Origin: Limanda limanda
Lineage: Eukaryota; Chordata; Actinopteri; Pleuronectiformes; Pleuronectidae
Reading direction: 5' to 3'
DNA: 64,000 nt
NCBI RefSeq assembly: GCF_963576545.1
Contig: NC_083647.1
Coordinates: 7,667,007 to 7,731,006, forward strand
Below, piece by piece: positions 54,011 to 64,000 of this stretch (position 1 is the first letter of the stretch; each line of letters begins with the position of its first letter). A program made the translations under genes and the position numbers. Below the pieces are notes generated by a model that ran no database searches, had not been told where the DNA came from, and saw only the letters and a program-made list of their open reading frames with translations.

Positions 54011-57000
54011 TAAAAAAATCAATCTTTCTTTCATTGATCTGATGTTGATTCACTGAATTCTCTCGACCAAGCTTTTAACATGTCTTTTATACTCTATGGT
54101 CTTTTCCCATGGATGCATGAAGCTTTAAGCCTGTTAGCCTGACATGAACCAGTCATCTCGCACAATGAGATCTGGCCGAGCAAGAGACATAAAACATGAC
54201 GGGAGCTGCTCCACTGATGGCACCGCCAAGCCTGAGGGCAAATTTCTTGTTGCATTTTGGATTTAAAATCTGTTAAGACAGTGAGGAGCTGGACAATAGC
54301 TAATCTTTGTGCATCCTGTGTAACCTGTGTGGTGCCCTGTGAGAAACCGTCCCCAAAGACGAATAGTTGCTTTCCAAAGCATAATTAATACAATAGAAGC
54401 ACAGAAAATTGTACTGACACACAAACAGTTTGGTGTGGTGGCATCTGAAACCTGTTTGCTGTTTTGACACAGCATAACAAACTGTGCTCATTTCTCTTCA
54501 CTGAATAAACACTGTATTTATTCAGTATGTATTTACAAGCTTTTTTAGACAATCACAGCAAAGTGGAAGTTTTCCCTGAGGTATTAGTGAAGTTTAGAGA
54601 TCTTTACAGAGACTTTACATTGACTGTCTGGTGTCTTGATTTAAACTATTTAGTTGTTCTTTATAATACACTGCAGATAATCTGTCCAGTTAATATATTG
54701 GAATAACTGTTTTTGAAATGTAAATAATCAAAAGTATAGCTATTTCTGTTTAAATGTAGGGAGTAAAAGTACAATAATCATTTTTATAACCAAGCAGAAT
54801 TGGTGTTTTTATTGAAACATCCAATATCCATATTAAATTAGTTCAAATCACAAATCAAATCATAATTACCTTTTAAATAAATTCTGGAAATCTTTGGCCT
54901 TAACCAGCCACATACACTGTTTTATTATTATTTATTGTCAAAGCAGAAATTCCAGTGAAATTGAGCACTAGATATGTTATCAATGAAGTATTCAGCTATA
55001 AGAAAAACATCGAAAATCGTTAAAATTAATGCTTTAACTGTTCAGTATTGTACCAAGCACCATATCTAGGATAATATCTTTTACTAAACAGTATAAAATT
55101 GGTGTGTATACCATTGCTACATAGATTCCTTGGAGACAACCTTCTTTTAACACATTAGATATACCTTCTCTTCACCCATATTGTTTACACTGCTCCCGGG
55201 CATGTTACAGTACAAAGTTTAAAATGTCGTTTGAATTATTAACCTCCACTGAAAGCTTTTGCCTCCTCACCCCAGTGTTTTCCCTCTGCACAACTCAAGT
55301 TTTGACACCGCCAACAAAAAACGAAAAACATCTCTATAACCTATAGCCCATATAACCATTTATTGTGTTTGTGTTAAATGGGTTATTGAGGGATCAAACC
55401 GCATGCGTTACTGAGAGGTCGCCTTTTATTAATTCAGGGGGCTGATTACGTAGGTGTTGCTTATTAAACACAGCTGATTTCACCAACCCACTCTTCACCT
55501 CTATTTCTTCATTGGCTGATATTGATATTATGTGTCTCCAAGTGTGGGTTTTATAATAGATCACAAACATTAGCAACACTCAGTCATGGCCAAGTAATGA
55601 ACTCATTATCTACACAGAAGATGATGGAGCGGTGCACAGTTTACAAATGAAAAATTATATTGATTCATTGAGTTTAGAGCAAATCTGACTAATGATACAT
55701 TTTTGTCAGAAAATATATTAGCAGGAAAATATATTACTACTATAAGATTTATTAATCTCAAAAACATTGTGCTCAAATTTGAATCTAATCTAATTAATTT
55801 TATTGAAGGTGTGCACATTGTTTTCAATCAGATGAAGTATTGTTTTTGATATGATACAAATACAATATAAAACAAGTGTTTTCACTTGCCTGTTGTGGAA
55901 TAAACAGACGGGTATTTTCTTAACAATCAGTTGATTCATACATTTCTGCACATAAAATAATTGTATTAATTCAGTTATCTCATAAGGTGACTTTTATTCA
56001 GGTGTGACTAAATCCCCAACAGTGCTTTATGCTTTGATGGAATTGAATTAAGACTTGAAAATGCAATCTTTTCCAAAAAGAACGATTACAAAATAAAGAT
56101 CTGTTAAGCATCGCACACGTTGAGTAATATCAGATTTATTTAAATTGTTGTTATTCTAGTGACATTTAGTCTCCAATCCACACGTAGTGGAAAACTCAAT
56201 TGTGCAATTGAAAGAATTCCCAGAAAATTGTACATGTCCAGTCTAGTGTGATCTTCTGATAGATGTTTTGGTTTTGTTGTCTCACTCAACTTATAATCAG
56301 GTTTCAATGAAATAGAACAGAGAAAAGCAACAAATCTTCACATTTGAGGTGTTAAAAGCAGACAATATTCAGCATTTTGCTTTGAATAAATTTAGTTAAA
56401 GAATTGTGTAACACAATCGTTGCGGAATCATTTTATGTAAATCAACCAATAGATTAATTAGTCCATTGTATGAGGCACATGTTTTTGAGCAGGGTCCAGT
56501 TCACTTCATCAGTGCATAGAATGAAATCATAGATTTTTTTCAAATTATATTAGTTTTTTCTATATGTTTGCCCGGCATATACACAGAGCAAGTTTATTCA
56601 TTCAGAACAAATATCATAGCTGTCAATCACTCTACATAGCCAGAAAATCACCCATGTATGTATTGTGTTGTCTTCAACAATACGCATCAAATGTTGCTCA
56701 TTCTAACTTTTACATTAACCTTGGAGTTTCTGTAACTCATTTAAAGATGTCAAGTTAAAATTCTGCTACAGAAATGCCAGAACTTGACAGAAAATGTCCG
56801 CATCCTATTAAACCATGGGAAATGGTAAATATAGTTATAATCCTTTATAGGAGCATTTTGAGCCATGATTCTCAGTCTAATCAATCTATGCACCAGACTA
56901 TCTCTTTAAGAAAAACACTTTATAACCTAAGTCCTCCATGCAAAACCTAGATAAAGAGAGCTGGAGAGTGACACAAAGCCACTTATGTGCCTGCCTACGC

Positions 57001-58232
57001 TGAATCACCACTGGCAACAGAGCACCTTTTGGGTTTTCCGGGGCCTAGCACTCATGCTTATTTATGTGTTTGTCCAAATGTTCTTGTCCCCTTTTTGTGA
57101 GGACATGGTGACCACCACAGCTTTTAAAGAGATAACTCAACAAACCTCATCAGCCAGCAGCAGCTGTGGTTACCTTACCTTTCCGGTTACCACATAATTG
57201 TCCCTCCTTTCTCAACCGCTCCTGAGGCCTTCGTTGTTGCGGTTTTCTGTCCAGTTTACGTCCCCCTCTGCATGGCAGTTGAGCATTTGGAGAAGTCGTG
57301 GCTGAAGATAGCCTGCTGCGTCACATGCTGAGTCTTTCACAATTTTCTGCACAGACTTGGAATACAACTCTTTAGCCACTACACACACACACGCACAAAC
57401 ACACACGCATGAACACACGTATAGGCATTCTTACACAACCATGCACGTATATTCTTTCCATGTGAACATGGGGTTGTGACAAAGGAGACTGTGTCTTTAA
57501 CGTCATCAAGTGTGACTACAGCACCCAACATTTAGGATTCATTGAGGCTATAATTAAAATGGCCCTCAGTCGACCATTACAGCTGGCTGTGCTGTCAATA
57601 ATGTCTGTTGTGTCATTTGCTGTGTCATGACCAGGACAGAGGATTCTTAAGACTTGTGTCTGCTGTGCTCCTTGACAGTCTCACTTATCTGTTGGTTTGA
57701 CCTGCTGGTTGTGGTTTTTACCACATGGCTGCACATCAGGTCAAATGAGCTGTTGTCAGTGGAGGGAACTGAATAGAATTTGCTGTTTCTGGATGATTCA
57801 GCCCAGAACGACTGCTGTGTTACCAATTCTGATGATCCTATGACAACATGAAAAACAAAAAAGATCATCATCTAATTGGGTGCCTTCCATTTATTACCTT
57901 TTTTGTCTTTCTATTCTTGGCCTGCCTGCTATTTTGAGAGAAAGCTTGGACCTGTGCGTGACTATTGAGCATTCGGTGCCAAAGCAAGTGGTTGTAATTT
58001 GTGGCCTTGCCGTGCCCTTGCACGGTAAACACTGACTAAGAGCTCAGGAATCTTAAGAGCTATAAAATAATTGCAGGTTACTCCCATAATGCCCAGAGTG
58101 GTGTGCTGCTCCTTGCCTTAGTTCTGCTTCTTCTGTCTCTTCTCCTTTTTTTCCCGTCTCTTGTTTGCTGTAGCTCCTTGAGTTATACAAAAAAGTGATG
58201 CTTTTCTCACACGTGTGTGTGCTCTGGTACAT

Positions 58233-58699
58233 GCTGTTTTCAGACATGAACTCTGGAAAGACTCCTAAAATTGGGGTCCAGACATTTTCTTGAGTTTGGC
58301 AAACGCAAAGGACTTTAGGGGCAAACTTTAGCTAGAGTTTGCCTTTCATATAAGACACATTGTACACGTCATTTTCATAACAACAGGACCTTTTTTTTAA
58401 ACTTTCAGGCGAGGGTTAGCGTCTGGATTACGGATGCGAGATGCAGAACATAACATATAAATTCTGCTCCAGAAAAGAACACAGTGTTTTTGTTCACAGC
58501 ACATTGAAACTGCTGTCGTCTCTTGTGGTGAAAGGCTCTCGAATCTCATTGTTTTTCCAAGTGGACATCTTTGTCTGGCTCTTTTATTACATCCTTAGAT
58601 ATTTGCAATCTTCCAGCATTGTGTCTGTCGTGTGATAGAAATTAGAAACTAATTTTGTCCGCCTTCTGGAAAATGTCAGGCAAATGTCTGAAAGCGGCT
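58233..58699. mobile_element. MITE family 2
   Basis: Left end GCTGTTTTCAGACATGAACT followed by CTGGAAAG; the reverse complement of the right end reads GCCGCTTTCAGACATTTGCC followed by TGACATTTTCCAGAAGG. These are imperfect terminal inverted repeats. Related material lies at 51909-52200 and about 38960-39110 (GGCAGGAAATGTTCCGG). Confidence 0.6.
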
Positions 58700-58937
58700 A
58701 TAATGAAAATGTGGTCGTCCCTGAAATGTCATGTAGGTGTAGCAAATGTGAGTTGTTCTACGTACCTGTTTGGCCTGTTGAAATCATTTCTGTATTTAAA
58801 TTCTGTTAACTAAATGGTTGTAGATACTTAAAGACCAAGTGGCAACCTAGCGTGACGTCACCCATTGGTGTATGAACTGCCGCTTTAAAGCATATTGATC
58901 AGCGTCATCTTAGCAGTTTGGAGCAGTCTATGGTAAA

Positions 58938-58980
58938 GACATTCAACCTCTCCTCTAGAGGGTCTTCTTCAGTTCTGAAT
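58938..58980 (-). repeat. Retroelement-associated motif
   Basis: On the minus strand it reads CAGAACTGAAGAAGACCCTC then TAGAGGAGAGGTTGAATG. This is close to a CTGAAGAAGCC..GGATGAGAGG.GAAACGTC motif that I recall in repeats of many fish. Surrounding boundaries are not clear. Confidence 0.35.
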
Positions 58981-59834
58981 GAGCAGTGGGGGTGTCACTT
59001 GTATTAGAACTGCTCCAGCAATCGTTTTAATGCTGAAGTCACACGAGGCCAAGGGTAAATGGTTGGTTAAATCTCCTGGGAAAGAATGAAAGGACCACAT
59101 TGTAGGTGGAGGATGTGTGGTGCCGTTTACCTTTTCCACTTTGGAGGGATGGATGGCCTTGACAACAAACCAACAGGGGTAAAATGAAATTGTAAATACT
59201 TTTAAACAGCCGTTTGTTTCCTCTTCCTTGCAAATTATTTTGGTGGGGTGTGCAGCCAAGATGCCTTTTATCCAGGGACAGTATACTGCCAGCGCTGTCA
59301 TAAGATCTGTCATGACAGTACAGATTACAACACATGGGCAATCTTCAGCTATATTTTGAATGAATACAGGGTAAACCGATGCATTATAAGATGCATTAGT
59401 TTTGTTTTCATAGTGCTTTGTGAAAGTTCTGTTGCTGAGTGATGTGTATCTGTATGGCACTGAGACATGGCATTTAGTAGGAAACCAAGTTGCCCAAAAG
59501 ACATTGTCAAGTAATTGCCAGTTTGGGCTTCACTAATGCAGTGAATGACTGAAATCTGAAAAGGCCAGCCAATGCTTCCACGCAGATAAACAATTATGTG
59601 GCTTTTTAAATGGTGGAAGTATTATGGCTTGGTATGCTCAGAAAGAGAAATTTAAATGTCAGCTGTAATGGCTCTAAAGCAGAAAAGCAAAGTGTTGAAA
59701 AATACATTTTCATTCTCATTACATTTATTTTATCTGCATGCATGATGTAATTACAACAAAATTGATATTACGGATTATTTCATTAATTAATCTCTATTCC
59801 AAATAGCTTGTTTCTAATTAGTAGTAATGTTAAA

Positions 59835-59935
59835 GACAGGATAACATAAGATAACATTTTATCGATCCACACACCGGGAAAATTCACTTGTTACAGCAGC
59901 AGACAATGAGGTAGACAAGAGAATAAAAATGTATT
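59835..59935 (-). mobile_element. LINE 3' end fragment, minus strand
   Basis: ATAAGATAACATTTTATCGA, TCCACACACCGGGAAAATTC and ACTTGTTACAGCAGCAGACA are the reverse complement of a fish LINE tail of the GATCAATAAAGT type. It is a truncated copy antisense to BABAM2. Confidence 0.55.
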
Positions 59936-62900
59936 TAAACATACAAAATATGGGATACGTACATGATATACACCTTTCACTACAGAACTATTGTTTGTAT
60001 AGAAATGTCATTGAGTAAATGATACCAAATATGGGTAATATTTGCTCCTTGGTGGCTTTTACTCCAATGTGATAGAGAGTGTAGGAAACTCTTGTAAGTT
60101 TGCTGACGCAGCAAACTGAAACTCCTCTGTTGCAAGATGCTGTATGTAGTTGCAAAAGAGAAGGATACAGTGGGTTGGTGGGTTGTTGGCTATTATATAT
60201 AAGCGTTACATCAGTGCTTGGGTTTATTTCAGGGTAAAGATACCAGGGGTCCCTGACCATGGTTTTAATAGGATGGCTGTAATATTCATTTGATGTTAAT
60301 AGATACTTTGTATGTACTTGATCTACTTGAATTCTTTGATTTAAGTTTTTAACTTTAATTTAATTAAAACCTTATTTTTGATACTTTGTGGTCTTCACTT
60401 ATACAGCCATTCATTATGTTTATCTTTAATTATCTCTCCATAGAGTAGTTGTTATTGTCAATTGTGGAGGATGCCATTTCTCCATGGGATTCCAACTACC
60501 TTCATAGGCACATTGTCTCCACAGGAAACAATGCAGCATTTAATCCAGGGTTATCGTTTCTAATTTTATCTCACTGATATAGCCTCACAGTTAACTGTTC
60601 ACTGTCTCACAGCCTTTAAACAGAGCGGATAAACTAGTTTCTCTTATCTTTGTATTTCTGATAAACCACCAGTACTTTGTGATCAGGTCTAATACTAAAG
60701 AGACCACTACCAAGACAAACTTCGCTGATATTAAATAATCAATTATGACGATCATTAATAAGTAAAGAAACCTTTGACATTTATTTAATTTCATAAAAAT
60801 AAGGGTGGCATTAGCAAGTTCACCTTGAATTACCCACTGTTATAATGTGATCAGAAAGGAGGACGCTGGGACTTAATGTACCTGTGTTTCATTGACTGTA
60901 GTCTGTAATTGAGCCTTCTAGTTGTAGGTCCAGAACTTTGTATCTGATTAGTTTTGCTCTAATTCTCTAAAGGCTTGAGAACACAGCTGTGAGTACCGCC
61001 AGGTGGTTTAACATCTGGGTCCCCACAGCTCTCAGCCTTCTGAGAAAAAGTTGGACAGAGCCTGGATGAAGCTGGATGAAGCTGCTCTTGTTAATAGTAT
61101 CATGCTTTCATCTCACTCGTGTGTCAGACTGTCACGAACAGAGGACAGACAAACTTTGGCTATAGCTCTGAAAATCAAAGGGCACCTGTGCACTGGCGTG
61201 TAAGCAATGAATGTTCAGGGGTAATGCAGACAGTTTAATGTTTTTAATCATTAGTGCATGTGACTGATCTCTGAGGCCTCCCAGAAAAAAAAGCACCTGT
61301 TGTGGTGGAAAAACATTTGATTCAGATTGCAGCTGCAAATATACTGCTTCCTCAACAGCAGGAAAACATGATCAAAGAAGTAAATACATTGGTTAGTGAA
61401 ATTAGATCTTTAGAGTGATCATATGAATAGTTCATTTCAGTTTGAAATGTAGGTTTACAATTATCAAATTTGTGGCTTTCATACCCCTGTAAATATTATT
61501 GTAAATATTTGAAAAATAATTGCTTTTTAATTCAGAATGTAAGCCGAGATCTACAACCATGATATCTACCAGAAAACACACTCAGTTGGGACATATTTAT
61601 TATTTTTTACAATTTATTTTAAAGGCTCAATATACAAGCATCAATATTCACAAAGAAAGGCAGTTATGCAACTTTATATATTCAATGCACAATATTCACA
61701 TTAATATCAATTCATATTTACAGCACCTGTTCAGGGCACAATACTTTGCTTCTCATTTCAACAATATATTCTTCAGAGAATTATCTCTGTTTATTCTGCT
61801 GTGAAACACAATGTTTATCTGTCTATTTCACAAACGTATTTCCAACACTTCCTAAAGCACTCTCTTTTTTTTACCTCCTGAATCTATTCATTTGTTCTAA
61901 CAGGGGTTTGATTGTTATCGGAAGACCGGAAGATGTAAGTCTTCACGCTGTAGTGTCCTGACATTTAGTTAAGTACATAATCTGACTTGTATTCAAGGAA
62001 ATGCAGTTCCAGTGCCAGCAGCTCCGCCTCTAGTAGCGGACACACTACCAATGTGAACAACAGACAAATAAAATGGGGTGTAATTATTAGCAGTTATGCC
62101 ACCAATGAGTGTAAGTTGCCGTTTGTGCTTATGATTTCATGTTTTTTTGTTGAGTGGCAAAAAGGACCTGAGGAACACCTCCCCAGGTTGGTGTAAAATT
62201 TGCGATGGCACTGCCACCTTGCCATGATTTCAGAGCTTTCAGCAGTCACGCCCTTGCCTTGTAAAGAATACCGATAATTTGTTCACGATTTTAGAAACCC
62301 AATGTAAACTTGCCATGTTCTTTGTTTGTTATTTTAAATCTTTTAATATTGGCTTGGTGTTTATAAAAAACAAATTCTGTGAAGTTTTAAACATGTATTT
62401 ATTACTCCTTTATAGAGTTACGAATGCCCCCACCTAATTGCATCACCCAAAAACTCATCAATTCTCTAACTGACATTAACCCCCCCCCCCCCCCTTTCCA
62501 CAGTAGCTTTATGGTAAAAATGTGTGAGTAGGTCATGAAAAAGCTAGAAGGTTCCTTGCAGGAAGCAGAGTGCTCCATGAAGAAGGATATAATTTTGTTA
62601 ATTTGTGATCCATGTTGACCAAACATAACCAAAGCAGTAGGTTATTATATTCAAAGAAAGGGCAAGCAGCCCTTAGTTGTTTCAAAACATTTACAGAATA
62701 TGAGCCTTGCATTTTACTGGGCCCAGTTAATGTAATTTAACACAGTCCTCTGTAGTTTGAGCCCTGCTCAGAGTTTGGTGTGTAGGGAGGACCCTGGGTG
62801 TGGGCCCAAGAAAATGTTATGAGAGAAGAAATTCCTCTTTGCTGGAAATGTCCTGGTTATACTGAAAAATGGATTGTGCCTAGTTTCAAATAGAGGTCTG

Positions 62901-64000
62901 AATAATGAGACGTTTCAGCCCTGCGATTCTGTTGCGATTCTGTAATAGCATGCAGTAAGCCACACTGTACTAATTACTCACAAAACTAATGAGGTCATTA
63001 TATATTACAGCGTACTATGACTGCACTATATTCCCTGGAATAGGTATGACAGGGCACGTAGGCTGGTGGATCTACTGCAGCCTATAAATAAAAAACCCTG
63101 TGGAAACGAAAAAGTATTTCATCCCTGATCTTGTAAATATCAATTTGTGGTAAGTGATGCCTACTCCCTGAAAAACCCAGGGAGCTAAATCCAAATATTT
63201 GAACTTATGACATAGCCCTTCCTTTGTTAAACTCTAGTAGCACCCCTCTGCTGGCTCAACTTGTCTTCAGTCTCTGAGAACGGTGGCACTGGTAATATAG
63301 TAAGACAAACCAACCACAAGTTTTTTTTATTATTAGTTGAAAGCTGTGAATCGTGTTAAGCAATTGTTGCCATTGATGTATTCAGTCAAGTCAGAATAAT
63401 ACAAACGTATAACACGAAAACAAAAAGGACAGAAGACTAATAAATATACACAGCAGCACATCACTAACATCACCAAGGAGTGTGAAGACTGTGTGGGCAT
63501 ATGCTGCTGTGCTTGATACACATCTTCCTCATTCTCCTGTTTTGTTGCACTTGTCAGGTCAGGTCTGGGCAGGAAGCTTCAGCAGGAAAGTCGGGCACGA
63601 CATGAAATAATGTGGCAGGGTCACTATAAGCTGCTGTAGCTAGCTTGTCTAGCAGGCTAACAGTCGCAATCCACAAGTAGAATATTAGATTATTATTACA
63701 TGCAACTTTATTACTGCCATTTATCACTACCCTAACCCTAACCTACATATATACCTCTTACTCTGCTGCTTATTTATTATCCAGATTGTAGTTACAGAAC
63801 CAAAAGCATTTCAATACTTATTGATGCAGAAATGGCTGCATTCCATTTTGTGTTGTTTATGCTTGCTGTAACGTCAAGGAACTTATTGACAGCAAGATGT
63901 CAGATGTATATTTTTTTTTTTGCAATATGTTTATAATTAGATTAAGATAGATTAATATACAGGCACATGGTTGGAAAAGAGCCATATTCAAGTATTGTTA

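Noticed and set aside
58969..59460. The longest open frame in the window, 163 codons on the minus strand
   Set aside because: No recognisable domain, no splice or promoter context, low-complexity composition, and it begins over a dispersed-repeat motif. Consistent with chance in a 64-kb window.
63728..63743. Telomere-like CCCTAACCCTAACC
   Set aside because: Only about two units inside intron DNA; too short to suggest a telomere or fusion site.

Overview
This is vertebrate nuclear DNA, almost certainly from a teleost fish and possibly a percomorph. It is AT-rich with small split exons, abundant CA/TG microsatellites, and several dispersed repeats I recognise as typical of fish genomes. No bacterial, phage or plasmid feature is present. 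No complete gene lies inside the window; about 97% is intron, promoter or repeat. Exons were assigned by reading translated exons, splice sites and phase against the known vertebrate proteins from memory, without any database search.

Two genes are present, both truncated by the window edges and arranged head to head. (1) RBKS (ribokinase) is on the minus strand at 1192-19131. Six coding exons give residues 1-192 in one continuous frame. The C-terminal part, with the GAGD catalytic motif, would lie to the left of base 1. (2) BABAM2 (also BRE, a subunit of the BRCA1-A and BRISC deubiquitinase complexes) is on the plus strand. A likely noncoding first exon ends at 22373, and five coding exons between 23175 and 47115 give residues 1-193. 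The rest lies right of 64000. The RBKS-BABAM2 head-to-head order matches the human locus on chromosome 2p23.

Layout: 1-1191 is RBKS intron 6. 1284-9062 is RBKS intron 5, with a hAT element nested in an older repeat near its left end. 9063-11602 holds RBKS exons 5, 4, 3 and 2. 11603-19072 is RBKS intron 1. 19073-19131 is the RBKS start exon. 19132-22373 is the shared upstream region. 22374-28547 holds BABAM2 exons 2 to 4 with a tRNA-derived SINE and a TTAA-ended MITE. 28548-45734 is the 17.2-kb intron 4, with a hAT element that keeps a BED zinc-finger exon, further MITEs and several repeat-poor blocks. 45735-47115 holds exons 5 and 6. 47116-64000 is the start of intron 6, with a 138-bp uninterrupted TG tract, nested MITEs and a possible 31-nt microexon.

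The two proteins act in unrelated processes: ribose phosphorylation, and ubiquitin-dependent DNA-damage signalling. Only their shared promoter region would link them. I found no clear sign of an undescribed molecular system. The most checkable oddities are a possible upstream ORF that overlaps the BABAM2 start codon, the miniature hAT with an intact BED exon and 8-bp target duplication, the hAT insertion into an older repeat, and three same-orientation copies of one MITE family.
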